This document shows, piece after piece, positions 11,901 through 23,800 of a stretch of DNA of 64,000 bases; the stretch's first letter is position 1; each line of letters starts with the position of its first letter. The translations under genes and the position numbers were made by a program. A model generated the notes under the pieces. The model worked only from the letters and a program-made list of their open reading frames with translations. It did no database searches and had not been told where the DNA came from. This stretch comes from Enoplolaimus lenunculus (lineage: Eukaryota; Nematoda; Enoplea; Enoplida; Thoracostomopsidae). The DNA is taken from contig JASANG010001227.1 of assembly GCA_030248215.1 (NCBI GenBank), positions 62,001 through 126,000 on the forward strand, written 5' to 3'.

Positions 11901-13838
11901 CAATTGTGTGTTTCTGATCAGCCACGGTCTTCTCGAACTCCGTAAATTGTCCAGTTATGGCATCGACTGTTTTGGTCATTTCACTTTTATCTTTCTCCTG
12001 TAAAAAACTGCATGATTAAACTTATGTTTCGCGACAGAAACATTTAATTTCAAAATATGTAAGTACCAAACAAGCAATCTGGTAGGCAAAAGAATTCGCT
12101 AATAAATTATGTAACATCCATTTTAACTAAACTGAGAAGCATACCATGTACAAACAAGGTACGTACATCGTATGATGCGTAACGTTCACCGCAAGTAGGT
12201 GTTTAGCAGTAAAATGACAACATTTATCTTTTCACTGCATTTAAACAAACACCAGGAAGAGATACCCAAACACAGTGAAACCAGAGTGCAAAGCGGAACG
12301 AGATTATGCGTTTTATGTTTTGTACTTGGGGGTCTAAAGGTGGATGTCTGTCCGACCGCCTGTCGGTCCGAAAAGAATCTCAGGAACGGCTGAACCGATT
12401 TTCATACTTTTTTTGAAAGCCAATTATCCTGGGGTGTTAACCTCACATTGGGGTTTGAAAATTTTAAGCCGTTTATTAGCTACAGGCTAATTTGCATAAT
12501 TAATTAAGCCTAAAATTAGGACTTTTTAAATTATTCCAATAATTATTAGGGTGGCTGAAGGGTTTTTGGGTGAGAGGAATCTGAGGAAATTGCTTACAAA
12601 CCTCCAAAACCGATAAATGAATAGTTAGTTAATAACTAATTTGCATATTACCTTAATTGCTACGTGTGTTCGAGCTTCGCTCAATAAATGTAGTCCCACT
12701 ACGACTGGTTAAGTTACGTGTATGCATATCAAACATGCTTGTCCTGGTGCATATGCAATAAATGCAATGCACATTGTGGTGTACGGGCGACACATATAGT
12801 CGACGAAAAATGCAGTTGGAGAGGCGGGCTACGTGGCGCAGTGGTAGAGTGCTCGCTTAAGGAACCATAGGCTGAGAGTTCGATCCCCGCTCTAGCCCGC
12901 TTTTCCAACTGCTTAGTTGAAAGGTTTGATGTCCCGGTTCCTACCTAAACTGGCATGGGGGCTACGCCGTGAGCGCAATGGCAATTTACCGCGCTATGAG
13001 CACGGTATCCAGTCGAAAATAGGATGGACGGTCAAGGGACGACCTTGTTGAAAATAAGGGCATGTAATCATGTGAGACATACTTGTCCTAGTGCATATGC
13101 AATAAATGCAATGCACATTGGGTTGTACGGTCGACACATATAGTCGATGAAAAATGCAGTTGGTGAGGCGGGCTGCGTGGCGCAGTGGTGAGTGCTCGCT
13201 GAAGGATCCATAGGCTGAGAGTTTGATCCCCGCCCTAGCCCGCTTTTCCAGCTGCTTAGTTGAAAGGTTTGATGTCCCGGTTCCTACCTAGACTGACATT
13301 ACATACTGATCGAAAGCAAGGTAATAGATAAATGATACAGAATTCTTATGCAATACAACAAATAAATTCCGATTCAGACTGATTGTGCAATCGGAATCGG
13401 AACTCGTTTTGAATAGGAATTCTATTCCGAATCAGACTTCTTTTTGCACCCTGAGTGATACCTACATATTTAATTTTTTCATTTGACAGTTGTTCAACTT
13501 TTGCTTTCAACTCGTCCATGCTCGTGGAATCATAGACCGCCGAAGACTGGGATTTGTGAGGAAAATTATTCATCTGAAATACATACGCATACTACAAAAC
13601 AAAAACTACGTACAACGGTGTAATGTAAAGTTCTAACATAACATATTAAAGTACAAGCAAAGGCAACTAATTGGAAATGTACATAAAATATTAATCAAAC
13701 CTGAAAAGACGTGCAAAAACCAACTGAAACTCAACAGGTAACGACTTTCGCAATATTAAACAGCTACATAACACATCATGTGTTTACCTTACTCTCAAGC
13801 GAGTTTTGTATCGCACATTGTGATTCAGACTTGTCCAT
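125..13838 (-). CDS. Long coiled-coil protein, 22 exons seen, C-terminus beyond the left edge
   Basis: I do not recognise the orthologue. Exons in coding order are 13788-13838, 13466-13573, 11868-11997, 11499-11552, 10688-10980, 9464-9580, 9120-9236, 8716-8850, 8100-8348, 7663-7845, 6920-7084, 6226-6355, 5708-5824, 4867-4980, 4502-4636, 4009-4211, 3300-3380, 2649-2903, 1808-1897, 1197-1481, 689-805 and 125-263. All junction phases agree and give at least 1,089 residues. Residues of about 20-815 are almost continuous Glu/Lys/Leu heptad-type coiled coil, broken by a Ser/Pro/Gly linker near residue 135. After that comes a low-complexity basic tail. The apparent start is ATG 13838 (MDKSESQ), with an in-frame stop a short way upstream. 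An acceptor AG inside this exon (before 13829) would allow a leader from farther upstream. There is no motor, CAP-Gly, FYVE or GRIP signature. Candidates are a nuclear, spindle or Golgi coiled-coil scaffold; the function is not assigned. Confidence 0.9.
689..694 (-). other. GC-AG intron donor in the coiled-coil gene
   Basis: After exon 689-805 the intron starts GCAAGT (CCTGAG|GCAAGT). This is the usual form of the rare GC donor class, with an otherwise perfect consensus. It joins in phase 0 to the strong acceptor TCTATTGCAG before 263. A GT donor 12 bp farther on would give phase 1 and does not fit the next exon. Confidence 0.6.
2071..2361. repeat. Two direct copies of a ~136-bp unit
   Basis: Units 2071-2205 and 2224-2361 share GCTGTTTCGAAGCTTTGAGG at the start and GAGTAGAAGGAAGCAAC at the end, with about 10 % differences. 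They lie in the intron between the 2649-2903 and 1808-1897 exons. Confidence 0.85.
3858..4003 (+). mobile_element. hAT-like element copy, truncated (CAGGGATGGGAGTC end)
   Basis: Starts CAGGGATGGGAGTCTCGG and shares the 'tctcggtatttggc' and 'tgtatgactgtattgttgaa' blocks with the complete element at 36299-37031. The opposite end is missing. The fragment abuts the donor of the 4009-4211 exon, so it now lies within a few bases of a splice site. Confidence 0.7.
6057..6197 (+). mobile_element. TTAGGC-hexamer TIR element copy
   Basis: Ends read TGCCAATGTAAAGAACAGG and, inverted, GGCTTATGTAAAGCTCAGAG. The inside carries CCTAAGCC hexamers and the 'tctaaagcttaagctt' block typical of the family described at 53728-53924. 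Confidence 0.65.
6480..6795. mobile_element. GC-rich Harbinger-like element with short tandem units
   Basis: The left side follows TTA and reads GAGTGGCGCTTTAC; the right side ends AGTATAGCGCAATCCC, its inverted form. The inside repeats GTGACGGACG/GACGCACGGTGACGG units, strikingly CpG-rich for this AT-rich window. Other members are at 45121, 59690, 62393 and 63029. Confidence 0.6.
8421..8546. repeat. Inverted repeat with CCCTAACGCAAAAATTGCG arms
   Basis: TAACCCTACCCTAACGCAAA near the left end reappears inverted as GTTAGGGTAGGGTTGACGCA on the right, with copies of CCTA(C/T)CCTA between. It is a foldback structure in the intron between the 8716-8850 and 8100-8348 exons. Confidence 0.7.
9603..10372 (+). 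mobile_element. hAT-like element (CAGGGTGCAA ends) interrupted by another element
   Basis: Left end CAGGGTGCAATCGG and right end AAGTTGCACCCTG match the complete copy at 31531-31885. The inside is split by a second element at 9820-10278. Flanks show only a partial duplication (TGCAATGG against GTTCATGG). Confidence 0.75.
9820..10278 (+). mobile_element. Nested element with GAGCGAAGC inverted ends
   Basis: Begins TTGAGCGAAGC and ends GAGCTTCGCTCAAT. It contains CCGTCCGTCTGTCCGTCCG and 'ctgaaccgatttt', then 'aatttgcataattag'. A second copy ends at 12686. The element class is not identified. Confidence 0.65.
11120..11291 (-). mobile_element. hAT-like element fragment (CATCCCTG end)
   Basis: Ends GAGACTCCCATCCCTG, the inverted form of the family TIR. 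It also contains 'ttgcataactatgaaaatcc', an internal block of the element at 36299-37031. Confidence 0.6.
12295..12686 (+). mobile_element. Second copy of the GAGCGAAGC-ended element
   Basis: Shares 'gtccgaaaagaatctcagga', 'ggctgaaccgatttt' and the right end GAGCTTCGCTCAATAAATG with 9820-10278. The left end is blurred. Confidence 0.6.
12721..13300 (+). mobile_element. tRNA-derived SINE, two tandem copies
   Basis: Two copies start 'cttgtcct.gtgcatatgca', run into tRNA-like cores (12824-12900 and 13168-13242) and continue into 'agttgaaaggtttgatgtcc'. The first core keeps an 8-bp acceptor stem (GCGGGCTA/TAGCCCGC), an A box (TGGCGCAGTGG) and a B box (GAGTTCGATCC). Its anticodon arm does not pair. 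Related copies: 38559-38660 (reverse) and about 59040-59135. Confidence 0.75.
13351..13452. mobile_element. Remnant of the CAGGGTGCAA hAT-like family
   Basis: Has 'ttccgattcagactgattgt' and 'caatcggaatcggaactcg' and ends TTTTTGCACCCTG. Similar remnants lie at about 40275-40390 and 44250-44600. Confidence 0.5.
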
Positions 13839-14896
13839 ATGAATCAAAACAAATACGAAATGTAGATATCGTATTTATTGTTATATTTCCCAAAATTTAG
13901 ACTAAAATAGGATCGACATGAGAAATATAAATGCAACCTCCTATCATACCTGTCAATAACCCATAATATACTATGTCAAAATGTTCAAAATACAGAACAC
14001 TAGCTAAAACATCCACGAGTATTACTAACAAATGGTATTGCCACTTATGGATGATGCAGACTTCAACAAGAGAGCGCAACTGGGTATATTCTGTATGCCA
14101 AAAAAATGGACCCGGTACGTGCTGCTGTTTCCCTTGCACCCTTTTTAGTGGGTAAACATTGTCCGTTTATATTGATGACCGGAAAAAATGAATTTTTCCA
14201 TTTTTTCCAGGAAAAAATGGAAAAATATAATTCCGTGTCCGAGTGATCGGTTATCCCACCCTTAGCCGGCGCTTGCCCATAAATGTTTGCATTTTGCAAC
14301 TTTTTGCTTGTTTGAGCTTCTGATGACATCCCCTAATCATTCCATGTCCAAATTTGAAATTTCGAAAAACCCGTTTTCAAGTCCAAAAGTCCTGCCTCTT
14401 GGGAACTAAAAATGTTTTCCGATAAGTTGGAAAAATTATACATCACTAGACGTTATAGCCAGACGTTTGATAGGGAAACATTTAACAATATTCGTCTCAG
14501 CTCCGCAACATCTGTCAAATGGTATATAATTTGTATAATTTTTCGACAACAAAATTTAGAGTCCAATGGAAGAATTCAGTACCTTAAAATTCGAATTTTT
14601 AAAAATTTAAGTTTTGCGTGGAATAATCGGAGGAGGTCATCAGAACATTGGAAACTTATGAGTGGAGCGAGCTAAAACAAGTCACACTTGTTTTGTAAAA
14701 GACACTTTTGGGTTTTACTGACATCAAAACCTCTCAATTGCTGCAACGTCTCGAGCAAAGCGAGGTTGAAGCTAGACATATTCTTCCGTTAACTCATGCC
14801 GTAAAAGCAAGCTTTCAGTTTTCACCGCCTTAACTTTGGCCCCACTATCGACGAAACCTGGTGAGGGAACCGAACAAGATGCATATGTGATTTTAC

Positions 14897-17800
14897 CTTG
14901 AATCTCATGGCAACCTTCAATTCTGAAATCTATTTATATATCCATTTGCTGCAATTTTCGTTTTTTTGACATACAATGTGTTCTGGTGGACATATACACA
15001 CAGTCGCGGATCCACGGGGGGGCCACCCCGGCCGTAGCCCCCCCCCAACAGCTTCTCGACAAAAATTATATAGAGTGTCAATTGCTGTTCTACGAAATAA
15101 ATTGAAATCCCTAACCGCTAATGCTAAAACATTTTACGAAAATAGCAGGCAGTTCCAACTAATTCAAAACAGAAACGGATATTGCTGAAGCTGACTGGGT
15201 TTTGCTTTTTCAAAACTGAATTGGCTTCCGAATCCGAGCCTTTAAATAATTGAACGAACGTTAGGAAGTCAATTTCATGACAATAGTTCGTGGTTTGTGG
15301 GTGGGTCAAAAATAAGTTTACTACCTGTGAAATTTTGCCCCCACTTTTGAGATCCTGGATCCGCCACTGTATACACACGGTGACTTTATGTGTTGCATGT
15401 AAATTAGTTGCATGTCTTCTAAACACGTTTATTTTATATCATATTTTAGATGCAAATTATTGTTAAGAATCGTTTAATATTTTTCCATTTTTTTCTAGTT
15501 TTCTCCACCCACCTCGGAAAAAAATGGAAAAAAAGGAAAAAAACATTTTACCCGTATCTTATTGTTTCTTTGTCCATCTCGTTGAATAGCTCAGGTTGCA
15601 TTGTAAAGACCTGACTCAAATCTGGCAGGTATAATCTGGGTCCGACGATTTCGATAAAAATTTCTGCTCTAAAATGTTGCGCAGAAACTACGAAAAACTG
15701 TCTTGAAATTTCAAGACGATTCTTAAATTTTTAGGACATAAATGTCTGGTATTTCAGACACAAATAGCCTTTAAACACCTCTGACATTCGTATCCGAAAC
15801 GGTTAAAATTCCTTTCTATGAAGAAATAGTTGTGCTTTAATAATTGCTTCAATCTGATCATTCTTGAATCTCTGCATATAAACAGCTGAAATCAAAATTA
15901 CCGTTGAAATCACCATATACATATTTATGTTTAAATGTTTGAAAAATTGCTTCTATTCACTCTGCGCTGACGATATAAGTTGGAGTCCATTATTCGATCG
16001 TAATTCTGACTTGTCCCGTGCCGAAAAAGCCGAAGTCAAAAAAATAACAGTACTGTCGGGGTGAGTAAAACTTTTACTATGGTCGAAGATTGCCGATTCT
16101 AATTTGGAGCTTGAACCGGTTACGGCTTTCTCTTATATGCTGACACACATCTATGTTCACCAGGGTGCAACCAGGGGTGAAACATACCGAAGCGGGAACC
16201 GGAGTCGTAGGCCAATTAAAGGTAGCAAAAATTATGGTTAATTGGTTTAATTTTAGCCAATATCTGCAACTGCAATGCTTACGTTAAGTTGTTTGGTTTT
16301 ACGCTAATTTTCTGCGAGATTTAAACAGATAGATTTTGCCAAATTATGAAAATTTTTCTATCGAACTTGCCGGAACCTCCGGCAAAAATTCCACCGGAAC
16401 CGGAGGCCAATTTTTTGCCGAACCCGGAGCCGGAGGCAGACCTCCGGTTGTAGCCTGAAGTTCACACAACGGTGTACGTAGCTACCGTGTCTTATTTGTG
16501 AAATTACTGGAAATAGGACTTTTGGTTCCGGTGGGTTCTTTTTCGTTTTTTCCGTTTTTTCCAAGGTAGTGGAAAAAACGAAAAATAACCAGAAAAAACT
16601 TTATTGTATCTCAGTAAATCACTCGCAAAACAGCGACCAAATCCCGCGGAAACCGTCAGAAATTGGTTTTCTAATGCCCCGTAACAACGAGAGGGTGATT
16701 GTCACTGAGGTGGAATCAGTGGCGGATTCAGGAAACTTTGAAATGGTGGAACACACGAGATAATCACTCGCGAGCGAACCGAACCAGAAGCCAAACGCAA
16801 GGTAATTGCTAAATCTATAAATACAAAATCTACCTTCCTCCATTCGATCCGCCTGCAGGAGGAATGCAAAGACCGCGAGAAACACATCCTTTAGAGGTTC
16901 TAAATTCAACGGCACTATACTAACGCTACGGTGGCTACTTGGTGCCGGACGCTGGGTAAGTAGAGTTGTGTCTCTTATCGCCCCTGCAATCCTACGGTGC
17001 TTTTATCTTAGTGATTACTGTATCTATTTGAGATTTTTATGTTTCTTTAAGATGCAAAATTTATTGCAGATATATGCAGCGTTTAGTTCGGAAACTAACT
17101 TCTCATTAATTTCAATTTTCATATGTCAATCAAACAACAAATCCTTGCTGGATAGAACCCCGCAAGTTTCTGGCCACGTTTAGCTGGCTTTAGCTGGCTT
17201 ATGCACCTTTTTATGTATATGACAGCTCTGTAATGTGTGCAGTATTCTTATCATCATGCGTTATCAAATGTTGCGACTTAAAAATAGTAATTTGATCTTT
17301 CTATGTCATTTTTTCAATAGACAAATCCTCCATCAACGTTTTTGCGCTTGCAGAAGCATTTATATTTTCAATTTTTCCTTTTTTCAATTCCATTCCATTT
17401 TTCCGTAAAAGACCAACCCTGGCTGTAGTTGAGCAAATTTGACGTTTCATTTTTTGTCAATTTTGTATTCTTTGGCTGATAAACAATTTCATTGTTTTAT
17501 CAATTAGAATTGAAAGGAAATTATAATGGTACGAAATACTCATTGTAAAAAACTAATTTAATTTCCAATCTTTGCATCTTTATAAAGACAGACTGAAATA
17601 TCAGAGAGGCAAACAGTTTACACATTTGAGCAGAAATAACGGTCTCAAGTTGAGGATTTGATTCAAGTGTGTGCCATTTCAAAACAAACCAGTTAAACCT
17701 TCACCAGAATCCGGATCTCTGGTGTAACTCGGTTGACTCAAAAAGGAGCGAGTGATTCACTCCTCACTGTAAATTTCAGTGAGTTAATTAATCACCTCAG

Positions 17801-20800
17801 ATAGAAAGTTAGTTATTTCTTAGCTAATAATGTCGCTCACACGTTATCATACGTGCACTCGACACATCCATCGTCCTCATATACTGTTTTAAAACGGCTA
17901 ACTGTACTGTTATTGCGTAACTGTGTGCGGAAATTTTATCTCTAAATAAAAAATGTCCGCATAGAGTTTATTCCATTGACGGACCTTTTGTATACTGTTT
18001 GCGCATTAATGTTAACATTAAATGTAGAGTTGCATGAATTGTCGGACTTTGCCGTTACAGTCTAAGAGGTGTCGCCGGAAACCGCTAAATAAGATAATTA
18101 ATTTACTGCGTTTGTTGCTTTTTGCAAGTTCGCCAAAATTTCTCGCCCAAATTTGAATTTTCCCGCCAAAATTTGAATTTCCCGCCAAAATTTGAATTTT
18201 CCGCCAAAATTTGAATTTTCCCGCCAAAATTTGAATTTATCGCCAAAATTTGAATTTTCCCGCCCAAATTGGAATTTCCCGCCAAGACTTGAATTTTCCC
18301 GCAAAAATTTGAATTTTCACGCGAAAATTTGAATTTCCCGCCAAAATTTCAATTTTCCCGTCGAAATTTGAATTTCGCTCCAAAATTTCAATTTTCCCTC
18401 CGAAATTTGAATTTCCCGCCAACATTAGAATTTTCCCGCCAAAATTTGAATTTCCCGCCAAAATTTGAATTTTCACGCCCAAATTTGAATTTCCCGCCAA
18501 AATTTGAATTTCCAACAAAAGTTTGAATTTTCCGTCAAAATTTGAATTACCGCACTAAGGTGTCGCTAATGTGTCTATCATATAAAAATATTGTCCACTA
18601 CACTGTTTTTCATACATTTCAATGTCTTAGACAGTGTCTCTGCAAAACAGTCTTGTCCGAATAGAGTTTCCGTGAAACTCTATGATGTCCGCGATTGGCG
18701 GTGATACTATTGGAAAATGAAGGGTTTCGATAAAACGTAAGCCGGACAAGCTATTGAATTTCTTTTGGTAGGGGGCATTTCGTGTGCCGAGTGCACGTAA
18801 GGTAACGTGTGAGTGACATAACACAAAACTTTAAAGTCACTATGGGTCGAGCTGAGTCTCACTCCGACTTGAGTTGACTCCGGATGTGTTGATCAATTAA
18901 CTCAAATTCAATAGAATGAACTCGCAATTCTGAGTTATGATAGTCCTAACTCAGACTTAACCATTTAGGTAACTTATTCTGAATTAAAATTAACTCACTC
19001 GAATTTACAGTGCAAATTTTGAGGTGAGTTTGATTTTTGGGTGCTGGAAATTCAAATTTCTAAACAACTCAGCCTGTTGCTTATTGTCAAAATTGATGCG
19101 TGTATCATCATCGTATCAATTATAAAATTGAGGGTTTAAATTCATTATTGCACTCTTTGAGTGTTTTATTTCCAAGTCAAACTATGAATATATTTGCCAT
19201 TGCTAAAACCTTATTGTTACGCCATGGTTACACTATTGTGCTGAGAACATAAACTTTTTGATTCAAATTTGATAAACGTTTTGGTGAATTCGCAGACGAC
19301 TCGGTTCAATAGATCACCAGAAAAATGCGTAAGTAATTTCACCATCCAAAATCGCATAAGAGTTTTGCTTTTACATGTATATCATATTTGAATTTTGCAT
19401 TGTTTTAATCGTTTCAAGGCATTGTTTGAAACTAAAAACACCATACTGAAGTGACCAGAATAAGAAAGGGGGACTGATAGTTATTTGGCCTCTCCAAAGG
19501 TACCCCCGGTTATTCGGTTACGGACTGTTATTTATTTTTGATCAGCCCTGCGCCGCCCTTCGCTTGTAATATATATCGGGCATTACAACTATCCGTTGAA
19601 TTAAACGTTTATCTTGTACCAAAACCTTGAGCGATAATGTAAGGTTATTAGGAATGTATATACTTTGAAAACTTAAGTACGCTTTTACAGCTTTGAACTC
19701 AACTTTGTTTGGTCATGGAGTCACGTATGCGCTACAATTAAAGATAATTGAATTTTATGGTCTCTAATTAAGGTTTAGGGACTCTATCCGCTTACGGACT
19801 CTTACAAGGGATACGGACTCCTATTGATTGAGACTCAAAATGGGGACCCACCATTTATTCCCCTCCTTATTCAAGTCACTAGGTACAGAATATCTCCAGT
19901 TCCTTGCCGAAACGTTATCCAACAGTTAGTACGTTCCGCTAGCAAACTGGATTACATTGAATCCACTAATTCCCAATTATTTAATCGCGTGTTTGAACTC
20001 AGAAAATATATAGCGATTATTTTTGACGTATATGACAGGACTCAGTAGTATCAAGAGTGGATAATGACAAGAGTGTGCAACTCTTGGAGTCCCGTATGAT
20101 ATACAAAATGCACCACCGGGTGCTTGGTTTCTGGCCGACGCCCCCTTTGTTTAAGGGGGGTCGCCACTTGTGTTAAATAGTGATTTTCCACTTTTGGTAG
20201 TACCAAGAGTGGATGATGCATACTTGTACAAGAGTATACAATAAGACTTTTTTGTATTGTTAATATTTACTTTGAAGACCGCATTACTGCTGACAGGTGA
20301 ACTTTTATGAAACGAACATACGACTCAAAAAAATTCTGAAATGAAAATTCAAATTTTTTATAATTTTTAATGAAATTATTCATTTTTTCTGAATTTTTTC
20401 TAATTTTTTTACAACGTAAACGGACATCGATTTTTATTTAAAACGAATATTCAGTTATTCCTTGTTCAAAGATGAACAGATTTTAAGGTCGCGTAGTCTG
20501 TTTGGCTGTTTTTTGCTCTTTTTTGTTGTTCAGTTTACTTCAGACCACACTTTTCACGGCAAAATGGTTGGCTGGAGTACGACGATTCGGTTGTGTCCCA
20601 AAGGCTATGCCAAGTACTGCATCCATCGCTGCAAACATATACCATTATCCGTTTGGCTACTGAAACAATCATTAAGAAAATCAGTTTGAGGTTAAGAAAA
20701 TATAAATAAATTTTGTTTTAATGCTGATATGAACCGATACTTCAGCTCGGCAGTTTTGTTTGTCATTACATAAATATAAAAAATTGCTGCTACTATTGAA

Positions 20801-23800
20801 AAAATAGTGCAACAAATGTGGAATATCATATGATATTCACCAATATGTCTGATTGTGTCACGTGACATTCGAACACTTGTATGTTGAGATAATTTGTATA
20901 CCCGTGGTTGGTATAGCAATATCACATGATATTCCACTTTTGTCTGTCCGTATCATATGATGGTAACAAAAATTTATGTTGATGTCGAATCAACATGTGA
21001 CAAAACGTGACCCGACTGCCGCAGTTATAACGTGAACCCCGCATAAGAAACAAAGTTAGTAATTTCACACATCTGTGTCTATAGTGCGGACTCGCGACAT
21101 GAATGTCATTGAATTACGATATTTCACAACACTGTACGAGTCAAATTATTGCAATATAAAATTTAAAACTAAAAAATAATTGCAAAAAAATTTTAACACA
21201 AATTATCGATATTTTAAAAATATAAAACTTTTGGAATTTGTATCAATTCTGGAAAATTAAGATCGCGAGTTTGCGTAAATATAGTTTGTAAGGCAAACTT
21301 TCGTTTCAGTAAAAAGTTAAAATATTAGCAAAAACCAAAATTCTTACCTTTCATTTCTGACACATCTTCGGTTCCTAAAAATTGACAAAAAATACTATCC
21401 ATTTATAGGACATAATTGATCAAACCGCTTGTGATAAATACTTGAAGCGGAACAAATTTGCAGAAAAAGAAAACACAGGTTTAGCAGATTTGCTCTGATG
21501 ATATTTACAAACGTATTACATTCATATAATCAACAGTTGATAAATCTACCTTGGACAAGACTACGCAAACGTGTGTGCACATATTGTAACATGCGAATTT
21601 AGACAAGTATCTATAAAGTCCTCACCGACTTTTTCTACACTCAAAATCATATTTCTGATATTTAAGAAAAAATTTCTTACATTTAAGAAATATAATTAGC
21701 AAGGTGCACTTGAAAAGTAAAATAGAAAAGTTTTCAAATAAGTTTCGAGATAAAGTCTGAAAATAAACGTTTTCCAGTTATTCTTAGAAAAATTGTCTTA
21801 AATATCAGCAAATCTTCGGATTTGCCACAGAAAATATTTTTCTAAATAAATTCAGAAATAGTTTTTTGTGTGTATAAGCAACTTGTCAAAGTGATTGCAA
21901 TATTTGCAATAGAATAATATTGCCGCATTGATAAGAGCGATACTTCAAATATACTTCAGTTGCAACAGATATCGAATGAATAGTAATATTCCAAAACAGT
22001 TAGCAATAACATACTGTATTGACCCGAATAAGAGGGAGTAATAAGAGGGGGGACCTATTTTGGGTCCGAATCAATAGGAGTCCGTATCCCTAATAAGAGT
22101 CCGTAAGCAGATAAGATGCCTAAATCCTAATTAGAGTCCATAAATGTCAATTAACCCTAATTGTTGCGCATAAATGACTCCAAGACCATATAATTTGAGT
22201 TCGAAACTTTAAAGCGTACTTAAATTTTGAAAGTACATTCTTAAGTATATCCTTGAATTATCGCTCAAGCTATTGACACAATTCAAATAAACGTTTAATT
22301 CAACGAATAATTTCAGTACCGGATATATATCAGTAACGTATGGCGGCGGAGTGTGGGTTAAAAATAAATAACAGTCCGTAACCGAATAACAAGGGAGGGG
22401 GTACCCTCTGGAGAGGCCAAATAAATATCAGTCCCCCCTCTTATTCGGGTCAATACAGTAGGCAATATTGAAAGTTTTGTTAAGCAAAAGAACTTTCAAA
22501 ATAAACGAAAATGTGGTTTTGCAATGAGAAATGCTTAGCCATAATCTAACGTGAATTTTTTCGCTTTTACAGAATTTTCACATTTTTTCAATTGCTTGGT
22601 ATTAATTCTAAATACTCAGAAACTAATTAAATTTTAGGCGACAAACTTGTTAGTACCTACACTCACAATTATGCAAGGAATAATTAACTTACCACAAACA
22701 GCTGACATTATAACAGCTGAAACAATGAAAGTTTTTTTCGTTATACCATATTTAACAACTCATTGTAATGTTTAATACAAAATGTGCTAACAGTATTTTA
22801 TGCGTAGTTTACTTTAATTTTCACCGCCCTGTAGAATTTCACAGCGGCAAACGTCGCTTGCTTGCTTAATGACAGGTTTTAAAACATTTTAAAGGACAGC
22901 TGCATATATCAAAAAGTTAACTAGCCGTCGATGCCTGGTTATTCTAAAAACAATATTAATATGTTCCTGCATCGAAATATGCTTTATTTCAAATTTAAAA
23001 GGCAATTGCTTTGAATAATTAAATTTTACAATCGACACTATGTTTTTAATCAAAACTATGTTGCTGTCGAAGCCCAGTATAAATATTGCCACCAATAGAC
23101 TGCTACTGCGGGGGACAGCTTCGAGCATATGTTTTTGTTGGGCCGGGTGGGACAGCCGGAACAGCTTCGGGCCTATGATTTTGCTAGGTCGGGCTGGACA
23201 ACGGCGACAGCTTTGAGTGTGTGTTTTTGCTGGGTCGGGCGGGACAACCGGGACAGCTTTGAGAGTGTGTTTTTGCTGGATAGGGTGGGACAGCCGGGAC
23301 AGCTTCGGGCCTATGATTTTGCAGGGTCGGGCGGGACAGCTTCGGGCCTATGTTTTTGCTCGGTCGGGCGGGACAGCCCGGACAACTGCAAGCCTATGTT
23401 TTTGCTGGACCGGACGGGACAACCAAGACAGCTTTAACCGTGTGTTTTCGTTGAGTCGGTCGGGACAGCAGGGACACCTTAAATTTTACTAAGAAGTATA
23501 CTGTATGTTTGTAAACCATAAAACACCGTCATGGCTGTTGAATTGCTAGTCTAAATAACGCGGGCCAGTTGGGGCATCGGGACTGTTGGCATAGTAGCGT
23601 AAAAGCCTAGCGCTGCAAAAGTGTACTTCTACAGTAAAAAGCCTAAAAAAGCCTAAGCATATAAAGTGTTCAAATGATACCCGGAAAAGCCAAAACAAGC
23701 TAAACGCCTAAAAAGTCTATTATTAAAAGCATAAACTATTAAATCTGTTTTATAATAAGTTATTCTATCTCAAGTCTGTCAGAAAAACATTCGGGCCACA

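Larger units (their letters stand above)
17765..19012. mobile_element. TIR element with CACTGTAAATT ends, host of a nested insertion
   Basis: Left end CACTGTAAATTTCAGTGAG; the inverted right end is CACTGTAAATTCGAGTGAG. An uninterrupted 254-bp copy is at 59966-60219. The difference in length is explained by an inner element at 17831-18818. Confidence 0.75.

Noticed and set aside
12824-12900. Functional tRNA gene
   Set aside because: Acceptor stem and boxes A and B are good but the anticodon arm does not pair. It repeats with long shared flanks, so it is a SINE head.
14063-14336. Minus-strand frame starting MSSEAQTSKK as an extra exon of the leader
   Set aside because: There is an acceptor-like TTAG before it but no donor in a fitting phase, and the end runs into a MITE fragment.
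15540-15600. Possible micro-exon around 15550-15585 with donor GTAAAA
   Set aside because: The acceptor is weak and the phase does not fit between the 21348 and 14897 exons.
16918-16965. Plus-strand donor-like GCTGG|GTAAGTAG suggesting a first exon
   Set aside because: No partner acceptor with an open frame was found downstream; the upstream sequence is a hAT-like remnant.
18018-18526. Several overlapping open frames with repeated KFKFWREN- or NSNFGGK-type peptides
   Set aside because: They are translations of the 19-20-bp minisatellite in different registers; there are no splice sites or start context, and they lie inside a mobile element.
18131-18548. Regular short repeats that might suggest a CRISPR array
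   Set aside because: Units are contiguous with no spacers, and the genome is eukaryotic.
23129-23492. Two overlapping plus-strand frames with repeated WDS/FCW peptides
   Set aside because: Produced by the G-rich minisatellite; no homology or gene structure.
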